Origin: Streptomyces avicenniae
Lineage (GTDB): Bacteria; Actinomycetota; Actinomycetes; Streptomycetales; Streptomycetaceae
Direction of reading: 5' to 3'
NCBI RefSeq assembly: GCF_000719135.1
Contig: NZ_JOEK01000019.1
Span: forward strand, 62,001 to 126,000
DNA: 64,000 nucleotides
The notes under the pieces were generated by a model that was not told the DNA's origin, ran no database searches, and was given only the letters and a program-made list of their open reading frames with translations. How positions within the stretch are numbered: position 1 is the stretch's first letter; the number at the start of each line of letters is the position of its first letter. Below are positions 42,741 through 53,200 of this stretch, one piece after another. The translations under genes and the position numbers were made by a program.

Positions 42741-43583
42741 TCAGCCGCGCGGTTCCCAGCGGAACCAGCGCCGCACGGCGAGGACCGACACTACCGTCCA
42801 GGCCAGCGCCGTCCCGAGCGCGCGCAGCGTCCCGGCGGAGTCGAGGCCGCCGACCCAGCCGCCCCTGACGAGATCGACGATCGGGGCGAGCGGCAGGACG
42901 CGCAGCACGTCGGCCACGCCCGAGGGGAACACTTCGAGCGGGACGGCGATGCCCGACCCGGCGAACGCGACGACGAGCAGCGGGAGCGCCGTCACCTGCG
43001 CGCTCTCCACGGTCCTGGTGACGGCCGCCGTCGCCGCGGCGAGCGCAGCCGTCATCACGGTGCCGAGGGCCACCCCGGCGAGCATCAGGTCGGGACGCTC
43101 GGGCAGCTGCCCGTCCCACAGGGCCGTGCCGAGGGCGACGAGCAGCAGGATCTGGAGCAGGGCGATCACGACGGCGGGCAGGGCGGTGGCGCCGAGGATC
43201 TCGGGGTCCCGCACCTCGCCGGTGCGCAGCCGCTTCAGGACCAGCTCCTCGCGGCGGCTGACGTACGCGGCGACCAGCGTCGTGTAGACGACCAGCGCCA
43301 GCACCGTCACGATGCCGCCCGTCAGGAGGACCTCGGCCGTGCTGAGGCCGGTCTCGGCGGGGATACCGGCGCGGTCGAGCGTCGTCCGCGCGGAGACGAT
43401 CATCACCGGGGGCATCCCCAGGGCGGTGAACAGGGCGGTGCGGTTGCGGATGAGCAGCGTCACCTCCGCGCGGGCGAGGGCGGCCATCCGTCCGGCCGAC
43501 GTCGTGCGCCGTGCCGTGCCCGCGCCCGCGTCGTGCGCCGGGGTCGGGTGGGTCGGGTGGGTCGTGCGCGTGGTCGTGCTCAT
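42741..43583 (-). CDS. ABC-2 type exporter permease
   Basis: A 280-residue membrane protein with a Thr/His/Pro-rich N-terminus and six hydrophobic segments; 'REELVLKRLRTGEVRDPEIL' is the typical ABC-2 loop after the second helix, and 'EVFPSGVADVLRVLPLAPIVDLVRGG' the loop before the last. It overlaps the ATPase gene by 4 bases, pairing with it as exporter. The gap to the kinase gene is 33 bases. Confidence 0.92.
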   Translation of the reverse strand: MSTTTRTTHPTHPTPAHDAGAGTARRTTSAGRMAALARAEVTLLIRNRTALFTALGMPPVMIVSARTTLDRAGIPAETGLSTAEVLLTGGIVTVLALVVYTTLVAAYVSRREELVLKRLRTGEVRDPEILGATALPAVVIALLQILLLVALGTALWDGQLPERPDLMLAGVALGTVMTAALAAATAAVTRTVESAQVTALPLLVVAFAGSGIAVPLEVFPSGVADVLRVLPLAPIVDLVRGGWVGGLDSAGTLRALGTALAWTVVSVLAVRRWFRWEPRG

Positions 43584-44527
43584 CGGGCGGCCACCTCCGC
43601 TGCGGCGTCGTCGTACCGGCTGTCACCGGCGATGGCGAGGAACGCCTCTTCGAGCGAGGCCGTGCGGGCGTCGAGCCCGGTGAGCTGGACGCGGTGGTCC
43701 CGCGCCCACAGCAGGAGGCCGGTGAGGGCGCCCTGGAGGTCGTACGTCTCGATCCGCACGTCGTCCCCGACGCCGCGCGCGCCGAGCGCGGCGGGGAGCT
43801 GCCAGCGCGCGATGTCCTCGGGGAGGCGGAAGCGGATGTGGGAGGGGCCCTGCGCCGTGACCGACTTCGGCGTCCCTGACACGGCGATCCGGCCCTTGTG
43901 CATGATGGCGAGGCGGTCCGCCAGGGCCTCCGCCTCCTCCAGGTAGTGCGTCGTGAGGAGGACGGTCGTGCCCTGGCCGAGCAGGTCGCGGACGACCTGC
44001 CAGGTCGCGCGGCGCGCCTCGGCGTCCATGCCGGTGGTGGGCTCGTCCAGGAACAGGACCTGGGGGCGGCCGAGCAGGGCGAGCGCCAGGTCGAGGCGCC
44101 GCCGCTCGCCGCCGGAGAGCTGCCCGACGCGTACGTGGGCGCGCTCGGCGAGGCCGACCGTCTCCAGGGCCTCCCGCACGGGGCGGGCGCCGCTGGTGCA
44201 GCCCGCCCACATCCTGGCGGTCTCCTCGGCGGTCAGGTCGGAGGGGAAGCCGCCCTCCTGGAGCATGATCCCGATGCGCGGCCGTACGGCGGCGCGCTCG
44301 GCGTACGGGTCCTTGCCGAGGACGCGTACCGTCCCCCGGGTGGCCTGAGCCAGGCCCTCCAGGACTTCGAGGGTGGAGGTCTTCCCCGCGCCGTTGGTGC
44401 CGAGGAGGGCGAACAGCTCGCCCTGCCCGACCTCCAGGTCGAGGCCCCGTACGGCGTCGAACCCGGCGTCGCCCGTGGGGCCGTACCTGCGCCACAGGCC
44501 GCTCGCGCTGATAGCTGTGTCCGTCAT
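43580..44527 (-). CDS. ABC exporter ATPase (DrrA/CcmA type)
   Basis: A 315-residue ATPase: Walker A LGTNGAGKTS, signature LSGGERRRLDLALAL, Walker B VLFLDEPTTGMDAEARR, and His switch LTTHYLEEAEAL. The C-terminal ~80 residues are the extension typical of drug-export ATPases. It is the first gene of a four-gene operon (ATPase, permease, kinase, regulator). A likely response-regulator operator lies upstream. Confidence 0.95.
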   Translation of the reverse strand: MTDTAISASGLWRRYGPTGDAGFDAVRGLDLEVGQGELFALLGTNGAGKTSTLEVLEGLAQATRGTVRVLGKDPYAERAAVRPRIGIMLQEGGFPSDLTAEETARMWAGCTSGARPVREALETVGLAERAHVRVGQLSGGERRRLDLALALLGRPQVLFLDEPTTGMDAEARRATWQVVRDLLGQGTTVLLTTHYLEEAEALADRLAIMHKGRIAVSGTPKSVTAQGPSHIRFRLPEDIARWQLPAALGARGVGDDVRIETYDLQGALTGLLLWARDHRVQLTGLDARTASLEEAFLAIAGDSRYDDAAAEVAAR

Positions 44528-44570
44528 GCCTCAAGCCTTCCGCGGCGCGGGGCGGCGTGGACATGCGGAC

Positions 44571-44598
44571 TGTCATGACCTCGCATGACATCTGTCAT
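44571..44598. promoter_or_regulatory. TGTCATG inverted repeat, probable response-regulator operator
   Basis: TGTCATG (44571-44577) and CATGACA (44584-44590) with a 6-base gap, then another half-site TGTCAT (44593-44598). NarL-type regulators of this class often bind such sites and autoregulate their exporter operon (known). It lies 44 bases before the ATPase start and 39 before the divergent ComB-like gene. Confidence 0.55.
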
Positions 44599-44636
44599 CC
44601 CTCTGCTTCGGGCCGGGTATGCGGGATCATGGCCGG

Positions 44637-45332
44637 ATGGGCGCGCGTTTCCTCGGCATCGCCGATCTGGTCGAAGTCCCGCGCGTGGCGGTCGTGGTGG
44701 ACGTCATGCGTGCTTACACGGTGGCTGCCTGGGCTTTCGCGCGAGGGGCGGAGAGGATCGTGCTCGCCGGGTCGTCGGACGAGGCTCTGGCGCTGAAGGC
44801 CCGCCACCCGGACTGGGTGGCGCTCAAGGACGGTCCTCCCGCGCCGGGGTTCGACGCCGTCAACTCGCCCGGCCTGCTGCGGTCGATGGACCTCGGGGGG
44901 CGGACCGTCGTGCAGAAGACCACGGCGGGGACGGTCGGCGCTCTCGCCGTGAGGGACGCGCCGCTGGTGCTGTGCGCGGGCTTCGTGGTCGCGGAGGCGA
45001 CCGCACGGCTCCTGCGGGCGCGCGGCGGCGGCGACATCACGTTCGTGGTCACCGGGGAGGACGGGCGGGCCGACGAGGACCTGGCCTGCGCCCGGTACAT
45101 CGCGCGCAGAGCCGCCGGGGCCGCGACGGACGCGGCGCCGTACCTCCGCCGCGCGGGCGCGTCACGCGCCGCCGCCGAGCTGACGGAGGGCGTGCGGCAG
45201 GGAACCCATCCCGACGACGTCGCGCTCTGTCTTGAGCTGGACCGGTTCCCCTTCGCCATGGTGGCGGCCCCGGAGGGCTCCCTCATGGTCCTGCGCCCGC
45301 ACACCGTGACTCCGGCGCTCGAACCCCGCTGA
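44637..45332 (+). CDS. 2-phosphosulfolactate phosphatase family protein (ComB-like)
   Basis: A 231-residue protein that follows the ComB fold: '[25 protein letters not shown]' (family: VVIDVLRATT), 'AVNSPGLL' and '[15 protein letters not shown]' (family: TTNGT). True ComB acts in coenzyme M synthesis in methanogens; actinobacterial relatives have unknown substrates. The Arg/Asn pattern of the last motif differs (TTAGT for TTNGT), so the activity may differ. The ATG at 44637 is used; one at 44619 is also in frame. Confidence 0.75.
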   Translation: MGARFLGIADLVEVPRVAVVVDVMRAYTVAAWAFARGAERIVLAGSSDEALALKARHPDWVALKDGPPAPGFDAVNSPGLLRSMDLGGRTVVQKTTAGTVGALAVRDAPLVLCAGFVVAEATARLLRARGGGDITFVVTGEDGRADEDLACARYIARRAAGAATDAAPYLRRAGASRAAAELTEGVRQGTHPDDVALCLELDRFPFAMVAAPEGSLMVLRPHTVTPALEPR

Positions 45333-45384
45333 ACGTGCCGGATCGAGCGTCGAGAAGTGGCGCATCAGCACACCACGGCGGTGC

Positions 45385-45804
45385 TCATCCGGCGTCCTCG
45401 GGGTCGAGCACCGCCGTGAGACGAGCGAGGGAGGACGCCGCCTGTTCTCTGTCCCCCGGGTCGGTCCAGCTACGCCACCACCAACTGTCCTCCGGAAGTG
45501 TCACGGTCAAGGCGTCCCGTGCGAGTGCGGGCAGTCCGACGGGCAGCGGCTTGTCCAGCCACTCGGTGATTCCCGGGACGCCGCTGTTCCAGGGCAGGTC
45601 CGCTCCGTCGGGCAGGTTGGCCGCGACGACGACGGCAGCCGTGATGACCTCCTCCACCAAGACATCCGCGGACTCGTCGAGGGGTGGATCGCTCAGGATC
45701 CGCGTGATCGAGTCCAACCGCTGGGCAGGGGAGGCTTCGGCGTACTCCTCCAGCACGTCCTGGGCGGTGTCGTTCTCCAGAAGGCCGCTTCCCCACGTCC
45801 CCAT
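45385..45804 (-). CDS. DUF4259 protein, candidate immunity protein for the Rhs toxin
   Basis: A 139-residue soluble protein. The N-terminal 'MGTWGSGLLENDTAQDVLEEYA' is the DUF4259 pattern; the rest is helical and acidic. It is encoded 60 bases downstream of the Rhs toxin gene on the same strand, the usual place of an immunity gene for the toxin tail (inference by position). An acidic protein facing a basic nuclease domain would fit, but DUF4259 proteins also occur without toxins. Confidence 0.65.
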   Translation of the reverse strand: MGTWGSGLLENDTAQDVLEEYAEASPAQRLDSITRILSDPPLDESADVLVEEVITAAVVVAANLPDGADLPWNSGVPGITEWLDKPLPVGLPALARDALTVTLPEDSWWWRSWTDPGDREQAASSLARLTAVLDPEDAG

Positions 45805-45864
45805 GAACTGTCCCTCGCTGTCCTCGGTCGGATGGAATCCGGCGGACTTTCCGTGCTCCGGCCG

Positions 45865-48800
45865 TCAGATGTAGCCGCCGAACGGCACGTGGATCTCCGG
45901 GTCCCGACGGTTGAGCAGCGTGACGCCGGCGCCCTTCCATCCTTCCATGACGGACTGCTCGACGCGTCGTGCCGTCGTTCGGGTCACACCGGCGGGAAGC
46001 TCGAACCAGGTCACGTTCGCGACATTCGCGGTCGTGTGGCCGCGGCTGCCCACCGCGTGACTCGCGCTCATCGACGCGGTGACCCGCGCGTTGATGTTCG
46101 TCGTTGACATGCCGACGTACTTCGTCCCGTTTCCGAGGTGGATCGTGTACACGCCGGGGCGGCGCGGCACGCCGAACATGTCGCCCAGGTCGTGCGCGGC
46201 CAGCCCCAGCGGATCCATCCACGTGTGCGGGTTGTGGGGATAGCTGAACGGGTTCGGCGCCGGTAGCAGTCCCAGCGGGTCGAGTGTCGTGTAGCGGCCG
46301 GTCGCCGGGTCGTAGTGTCGCTGGAAGTTGTAGTGCCAGCCGGTCTCCTCGTCGGCGTACTGGCCAGGGAACCGCAGCGGCGTGGACGCCGCGCCCGCAG
46401 CGCGACGGGTGGGGGCGCCCCACACCGTGGCGTGTGCCCGCCATGCCGTTCCGCCGTGTTCGTCGATCAGCTCGACAGGGGTGCCGATGAGGTCGGTGAC
46501 GATGGCGTAGAAGCGTTCGTCGATCCCGCCATGCCGTTCGGTCTGGCACAGGGGCCGCGACTGGTCGTCGTAGTCCCAGGTCAGCGTCGTCGAGGGGCAC
46601 GCGGGGTCGGCGGTGCGGGTCGTCGCCTCGACGAGGGTCGTGTCATGCCAGGTGAACGTCGTTTCCTCGGCGACGGTCTCACCGTCGGGTGCCAGGCGCA
46701 GTTTCGCGGTGCGTCGTCCGAAGGGGTCGTACGTGTAGCGCCACTCGGTGCCGTCAGGCGTGATGACCCGGGTGAGGCGGTCCTCCGCGTCCCAGGTGTA
46801 ACGCCAGGTGTCGGGCCTGCGGGACTCCCGCTTGCGCTGACGGAGAACGGTGCGGCCCGCGGCGTCGTACTCGTATCGCAGGTTCCCGGCACGGGTGAGG
46901 AGGGTGCCGGTGTAGGCGCGGCGGCCGGTACCGGTCGCGGGCTGCCGCTCGGCGGGGGCCGGCCACTGGGCGGCGACCTGATCGCCGAGGAAGTTGTAGA
47001 CATAGCTTTCCCTCCCCTCGGGACCCGTTGCGCCGGTGATGCGTCCGGTCTCGTCCAAGGCGAATTCAGCGGAACCTGACAGTCCGTGGACGGCGCTGAG
47101 GTAGCCGTCCGCCCGGTAACGGTAGGCGCGTCGCCACAGGACATGGCCGGGGTGCGAGGCGCGTGTGACGGCGGATTCGATGAGCCGCATGGTGTCCCAG
47201 CGCTGTGTGAGGCGCAGGAGATCCTGTCCGGTGTGGTCGGCGACAAGAGTGTCGGTGCGGCGGCCTGCGGCGTCGTGGGTGAAGCGGAACGAACGCCCGG
47301 CGGTGGTCAGCATGGTCGGCGGCCCGTCCGCGGCGTGCGTCCAGGCACTGCTGTGTCCCTGGGGGGTGGTGCGGCGGAGGAGGCGGCCGAAGATATCGGT
47401 CTGTACGCCGAGAACGCGGCCGTTGACGCGCTCTTCGAGGAGGTTGCCCACCAGGTCGTAACTGCGCCTGATCTCGCAGTCGGACGAGGTCGCGCGGACG
47501 ATGCGGCCGTCTTCGTCGTAGGTGAACCGGGAGGTGTGGCCGTCGGACGTGGTCTTGGCGGTGAGCCGTCCGACGGGGTCGTACTCAGAGGAGACGTACT
47601 GGCCCGCCGCGTTGCGGGTGAGGACCGTTCGCCCAGCGGCGTCGAGTGTGTGGCGCGTGCTGCGCCCGTCGAAATCCGTCTCCTGCGTCAGCCGGCCCGT
47701 GGCGTCGTACGTGTTGCGCCAGGTCCGCCCGTCAGGTGCAGTGACCTCGACGAGACGCAGCTCGGTGTCGCGGTGGAAGAGGTAGCGCGCTCCGTCGGGG
47801 CGGGTCTCGGACGTGGGGAGATCGAAGGGGCCGTAGGTGAAGCGCGTGGTGGCGCCGTGCTCATCGGTGGCGGCCAGGAGGTTGCCCTCACCGTCCCATC
47901 TCCAGGTGCGGGAGCCGCCTGCCGGGTCGGTCTGACAGAGGGGCTTGCCCTCCGGTGTCCAGGTGATCAGCGTGGTGGCGCCGAGCGGATCGGTCATCCG
48001 CACGGGCTGGCCGAAGGCGTCCCGCTCGCAACGGGTCAGCGATCCTCGGGGGTCGGTCACCACGATGGGAAGTCCGGCTCTGTCGCAGTCGAGACGCACC
48101 ATGTCGCCCAGGGGATCGGTGACGGTGATCAGCGCGCCGTTCTCCGCGTACCCGAACCGGGTGCGGTTTCCCGCCGGATCGACCAGGACAGTGCGATTGC
48201 CGCGCGCGTCGAACGCCTGCCGCCAGACCGCGCCACTGGCCAGCCGCACCTCGACAGGCAGGCCGAGATCGTTGTACTCGCCCCGTCCCCAGGCACCGTC
48301 CGGCCCCGTCACCGTGATCAGGCGGCCCACGTCGTCGTAGACCCGGGCCGTGGTGTGGCCGAGCGGGTCGGTACTGGACCGCAGGCGGTCGTAGCGGTCC
48401 CACGCGTAGGTCGTCGTGTTGCCGAGTGGATCGGTCTCGGCGATGAGCTGGTAGCTGTCGTTGAACTGGTAGACCGTGACGTGGCCGAGGGAGTCGGTGA
48501 CGCTGGTGCGGTGGTTCTCCGCTTCGTACCGGTAGCCGTACTCCAGTACGCGGTCGGTGCCTGTGGTCCCCACGCAGCGGCCCTGCGGGTCGTAGCGGTA
48601 GCTGTACCAGTAGCCGTTGCGGTCCTCCCATCGGGCGATGCGGAACTGATCGTCGTAGCCGAATACGAGCGGCCGGCCCGACGAGTTGTGGACCTCGGCG
48701 AGGTTCCCCGCGTCGTCATAGCCGTAACGCTTCAGCACCGGCCGGTCGGGCGCGCTGAGCAGGCGTAACTCGGTGACGGTGCCCCGCTCGGTCGTGACCC

Positions 48801-50118
48801 CGATGTGGTAGCCCCCGCTGTGGACGACGTCGGTGGGCGCGCCGTGTTCGCTGTACAGGATGCCGATCCGGTTGGCGTTGCGATCGGTGAGGGCACACAG
48901 CGGTAGATCGGTACCGGCGCGTCCGCTGACGGGCTCGAAGTGGAGCGCGTGCCCGGTCTCGGGCTGCTCGACCGTTATCGGAGCCCCGGGCCGACCATCC
49001 CAGGAAAGCGGCCAGCGGGGACCTTCGACCGGGAGAACAGGCTCCCCGGGGATGGGCCGCGGATACAGCAGCGTCATCCCGTCGGCGGTGAACAGGCGTA
49101 CTCCATGGTCATCGAGCACGAGCCGCTGGTCGAGCGTGGACGTCCAGGAAGTTCCGAACCAGCGGCCGGCACGGTAACTGGAGATGTGATGCCGTTCCAG
49201 CACCAAGGGCAGCACACCGGGCAGTTCGACATCGATCGCCGACATCAGCAGCTCGCCGGTGGCGACATCCACCGGGTCACCGCACTCGTTGCGCGCCTGC
49301 ATGGGAACTCCGTCACCGCGCGTGCGGCGGCCCAGACGCAAAGCACCTTGCCGTAATCCGCGTAGCCCCGTCGAAGCGAGTCCTCGCATGCCGCGGGCGA
49401 GGCCGCCGAGGGTGGTGAGGCCCTTCATGCCCGGGATGCAGTCGAGGGCGGCGAAGGCGACGTCCCAGAGGGATGCTTCGCCGCGCGCATACTTGATCAA
49501 CGTATCGGCGAGGACGACCAACGCCGCCGCAAGCACAAGGAGCGCGAGCGGCCCACCGATGATCATCACGACGACGCCGAGCACGGCGACGATCACCCTG
49601 CACACGTCAACGATGGTGTCCCAGTTCTCCGTCACCCAGTGGACGGCGTCCTGCCACCACTTGCGGTTCTGGATCCCGGCGTCGGACGCCTCGTCGATGT
49701 CACGGGCCGCCTCGCGAGCGGCCTCCTCGCGCATCTCCCTTGCCTGAACGGCGAGTTCACGGGCGGCGTCCAGGCTGTCCTGCGCGGCATCCACACGCGC
49801 CTGCGCCGCCTCGCGGGCGGAGTCGGCCGCCTGACGATCACGGGTGGCCGCGCGGACCTCCGCCTCGTCCGGCGGCGGGGCGTTGTCCCGTTCGCCCTCG
49901 CGCTGGAGCCGGTCCGACTCGTCACCGGCCCGCGACACCCAGTCCTGCGCATCCCCCAACGAGCCCTGCGCCGACGTCAGATCCGCCTGCGCAGCGATCG
50001 CACGATCCAAGGCACGATCCGCCTGGCCCTGCGCCGTCTGCAACTTCGGCCAGTACGTGTGCAACGCCTGCGCACATAAGTCGTAGGAATCCCGCAGCTT
50101 CTCCAAGTTCCCCGGCAC
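45865..50118 (-). CDS. Rhs polymorphic toxin with GIY-YIG-type nuclease tail
   Basis: A 1417-residue protein. Residues 1-150 are charged and helical, probably coiled coil; ~165-205 form two hydrophobic segments; a DUF6531-type block ('NECGDPVDVATGELLMSAIDVELP') starts the Rhs shell near 280, followed by many YD repeats and the Rhs core ending at 'YDPATGRYTTLDPLGL' and 'WMDPLGLA' near 1308. The ~109-residue tail is variable: GVYTIHLGNGTKYVGMS plus 'NINARV', and a later Glu and Asn (RRVEQS, LLNRRD), match the GIY-YIG nuclease pattern. Secretion by a type VII-like route is typical for such N-termini (known). The GTG start has no in-frame alternative before an upstream stop. Confidence 0.88.
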   Translation of the reverse strand: MPGNLEKLRDSYDLCAQALHTYWPKLQTAQGQADRALDRAIAAQADLTSAQGSLGDAQDWVSRAGDESDRLQREGERDNAPPPDEAEVRAATRDRQAADSAREAAQARVDAAQDSLDAARELAVQAREMREEAAREAARDIDEASDAGIQNRKWWQDAVHWVTENWDTIVDVCRVIVAVLGVVVMIIGGPLALLVLAAALVVLADTLIKYARGEASLWDVAFAALDCIPGMKGLTTLGGLARGMRGLASTGLRGLRQGALRLGRRTRGDGVPMQARNECGDPVDVATGELLMSAIDVELPGVLPLVLERHHISSYRAGRWFGTSWTSTLDQRLVLDDHGVRLFTADGMTLLYPRPIPGEPVLPVEGPRWPLSWDGRPGAPITVEQPETGHALHFEPVSGRAGTDLPLCALTDRNANRIGILYSEHGAPTDVVHSGGYHIGVTTERGTVTELRLLSAPDRPVLKRYGYDDAGNLAEVHNSSGRPLVFGYDDQFRIARWEDRNGYWYSYRYDPQGRCVGTTGTDRVLEYGYRYEAENHRTSVTDSLGHVTVYQFNDSYQLIAETDPLGNTTTYAWDRYDRLRSSTDPLGHTTARVYDDVGRLITVTGPDGAWGRGEYNDLGLPVEVRLASGAVWRQAFDARGNRTVLVDPAGNRTRFGYAENGALITVTDPLGDMVRLDCDRAGLPIVVTDPRGSLTRCERDAFGQPVRMTDPLGATTLITWTPEGKPLCQTDPAGGSRTWRWDGEGNLLAATDEHGATTRFTYGPFDLPTSETRPDGARYLFHRDTELRLVEVTAPDGRTWRNTYDATGRLTQETDFDGRSTRHTLDAAGRTVLTRNAAGQYVSSEYDPVGRLTAKTTSDGHTSRFTYDEDGRIVRATSSDCEIRRSYDLVGNLLEERVNGRVLGVQTDIFGRLLRRTTPQGHSSAWTHAADGPPTMLTTAGRSFRFTHDAAGRRTDTLVADHTGQDLLRLTQRWDTMRLIESAVTRASHPGHVLWRRAYRYRADGYLSAVHGLSGSAEFALDETGRITGATGPEGRESYVYNFLGDQVAAQWPAPAERQPATGTGRRAYTGTLLTRAGNLRYEYDAAGRTVLRQRKRESRRPDTWRYTWDAEDRLTRVITPDGTEWRYTYDPFGRRTAKLRLAPDGETVAEETTFTWHDTTLVEATTRTADPACPSTTLTWDYDDQSRPLCQTERHGGIDERFYAIVTDLIGTPVELIDEHGGTAWRAHATVWGAPTRRAAGAASTPLRFPGQYADEETGWHYNFQRHYDPATGRYTTLDPLGLLPAPNPFSYPHNPHTWMDPLGLAAHDLGDMFGVPRRPGVYTIHLGNGTKYVGMSTTNINARVTASMSASHAVGSRGHTTANVANVTWFELPAGVTRTTARRVEQSVMEGWKGAGVTLLNRRDPEIHVPFGGYI

Positions 50119-50260
50119 ACCGTCGAACTCGTTGCGGAACGCTATCGACGCAGGAGCCAGGACGGGAGTTCCGCGTCATCGCCGACGGAGACCGGCCACG
50201 TCACGCGCACCCCGCGACGGCCGGGCCGTCGCGGGGTGCAGGAGAGGGGTGCGGGAGGGG

Positions 50261-53200
50261 TCACGTCCTGCGGGTGACCGGCCGGGAGCGCGTCAGGCGG
50301 AGCGTGCGGATCTCGAAGGGCCGCAGCCGCAGGGCGACGGCGCCGGTCGGGGTGAGGGGTTCGGGGTCGGGCGCCGGGTTCTCCAGCAGGTCGCAGGTGT
50401 ACGCCTCCCCCAGCGCGAAGGACGTCCCGAGCGTGACGGACGCGGCGCCGCCGTGCGCCTCGTAGAGCCGCACCACGAGGTCGCCCGAGCGGTCGTCCGC
50501 CAGTTTCACGGCCTCCACGACCACCTGGTCGTCGTCCAGCGCGACCAGGGGTTCCGCCACGGCGCGGCCGGGCACGGCCCGCAGCGGGATGTTCAGGTCG
50601 TGCCCCCCGGCGAGCGCGGCGCCCAGGTCGGCACCGGCCTCCAGGGCGTACGTGAACCGGTGGCGGCCCGCGTCGGCGAGCGGGTCGGGGCTGTGCGGGG
50701 AGCGCAGCAGGCTGAGGCGTACGGTCGTCGTCGTGCCGCCGTCGGGCCGGGTGTCGCGGGCGACGTCGTGCCCGTAGGTGCTGTCGTTCAGCAGCGCCGC
50801 GCCCCAGCGGTGCTCGCCCACGTGGACCCAGCGGTGGTTCCACAGTTCGTGACGCGCCGCCTCCCAGCTGGTGTTGGTGTGCGTGGGGCGCCGTACGTGG
50901 CCGAACTGGATCTCCGCGCTCTCGTGTTCCGCGTGGACGTCCATCGGCCAGGCGGCCTTGAGCACGGTGTCGCGTTCCTGCCAGTCGATGTCGGTGCGCA
51001 CCGTCAGGCGCCTGCTGCCCGCGGCGAGTTCGAGGTGCTGGACGAGGAGTGAGTCGCCGAAGGCACGCTCGACGCGGACGGCGGCGACGTACGGCCCGGC
51101 GTCCGCGAGGGTGACGGACTTCGCGTCCGTGAGGTCCGTGACGGTGGCGCGGTAGGTGTGGTCGAGGTTCCAGGCGCTCCACTTGGTGGGCAGGTCGGGG
51201 TGGAGCTGGAGCAGGTTGCCCGCCGCGCCCGGGGCGATGACGTCGCGGTCGGCCGTCCGGTCGTACACCGAGCGCACGAGCCCGTCGCCGTCGATCCGCA
51301 CGCGCAGCAGGCCGTTGTCGAGGACGATGCCCCCGGCGGTGGTCCCGGCCTCCACGCCCAGGGGCGCGCCGCCCGTGGCGCCGCCGGCCGGTGCGGCCCC
51401 GGCCGCCGGTACGTCGGCGGGGACGGCGATCCGTCCGTCGGACAGCCGCTGCGCCCCGGCGGGCGCGGAGGTCCCGGCCGGGAGCAGGGCGACGCCTTCG
51501 CGGCGGAACGAGCCCGCGTTGAAGACGCTCAGCGCGCCGTCGCCCGGCGTGCCGGTGGTGAGGGCGGCCAGCGCGGTGGCGACGATCTCCTCAAGCTCCG
51601 CGTGGATCTCGCCGTAGGAGCGCTCCGCCTCCTGGTGCACCCAGGCGATCGACGTGCCGGGCAGGATGTCGTGGAACTGGAGGAGCAGGACGCGCTGCCA
51701 GAGCCGTTCGAGCCGTTCGTACGGGTACTCGGCGCCCGTGCCGAACGCCGCGGTGGCCGACCAGAGTTCGGCCTCACGCAGCAGCGCCTCACTGCGCCGG
51801 TTGCCGCGCTTGGTGCGGGCCTGGCTGGTGTACGTGCCCCGGTGGGTCTCCAGGTACAACTCGCCGCGCCACACGGGCGGGTCGGGGTACTCCTCGCGTG
51901 CGGCGGTGAAGAAGGCGTCGGGGGACTCGACGCTGACGCGGGGCGAGCCCTCCAGGTCGCGCAGCCGCCTGGCCCGTTCCAGCATCTCGGGGGTGGGCCC
52001 GCCGCCGCCGTCGCCGTGGCCGAAGGGGGCGAGCGAGCGGGTCGCGACGCCCTTGTCGGCGAAGTTGCTCTCGGCGTGGGCGAGTTCGGCGCCGGTGAGT
52101 TCGGCGTTGTAGCTGTCGATGGGCGGGAAGTGCGTGAACACGCGCGTTCCGTCGATGCCTTCCCACTGGAACGTGTGGTGGGGCAGGCGGTTGGTCTCGT
52201 TCCAGGACAGTTTCTGGGTGAGGAACCAGTTGGCGCCCGCCAGCTTGGCGAGCTGCGGGTAGGCGGCGGTGTAGCCGAAGGAGTCGGGCAGCCACACGCC
52301 GTCGGTCTCGACGCCGAGTTCGCGGGCGAAGAAGCGGCGGCCGTGGACGAGTTGGCGGGCCAGGGCCTCGCCGCCCGGCAGGTTGCCGTCCGCCTCGACC
52401 CACATGGAGCCGACCGGGGCCCAGGTGCCGTCGGCGACGGCCTGCTTGACGCGGGCGAAGATCTCGGGCCTCGCCTCCTTGATCCAGGCGTACTGCTGGG
52501 CGGAGGAGCAGGCGAAGACCAGCTCGGGGTACTCCCGGGCGAGGGTCGTCATGTTGGTGAAGGTGCGGGCGCACTTGCGGACGGTCTCGCGGATCGGCCA
52601 CAGCCAGGCGGAGTCGATGTGGGCGTGGCCGACGGCCGTGATCCGGTGGGCGGACGCGTGGGCGGGGCGGGACAGGACGTCGGCCAGGGCCGCGCGGGCG
52701 CGGTGCGCGGTGCCGGGGATGTCGCGGCCGTCGATGGACTCGACCGCGTCCTCCAGGGCGTGCCTGATCCCGTGGCGGCGGGGGCTGTCGGCGGGGAGCT
52801 GCCGCATCAGCTCGTCGAGGACGGTCATGTCGTGCAGCAGATGCCACACGTCCTCGTGGCGGACGGCGATCTCGGCGGTCCGCAGCCGGTACAGCGGGGT
52901 GTCCCCGGCGGTGGCGAGGTCGCCGAAGTGGGTGCCGATGCCCGCGCTGCCGATGATCGGCGGGTTGGCGGCCAGCTCGATCAGGAGGTCGATCGGGTCG
53001 CCGCCGGTGGCGTTCTCGGTGAGCAGGACGGTGCGGTGGTAGGGGTGGAGGCCCTGGAGGGGGGTGCCGTCCGCGAGGTGGACGAGCCCTTCCGCCTGGC
53101 CGCCCGGCCCCTTGGTGTAGTCGAAGTCGAGGTCGAAGACGCCTTCGACGCGGCGGCCCGCCCACGCGGCCGGGACGGTGGCGCGGGCGCGCAGCCAGGT

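Noticed and set aside
47086-48768. 560-residue frame antisense to the Rhs gene
   Set aside because: A shadow of the repetitive YD-repeat coding; no domain signature and no ribosome site.
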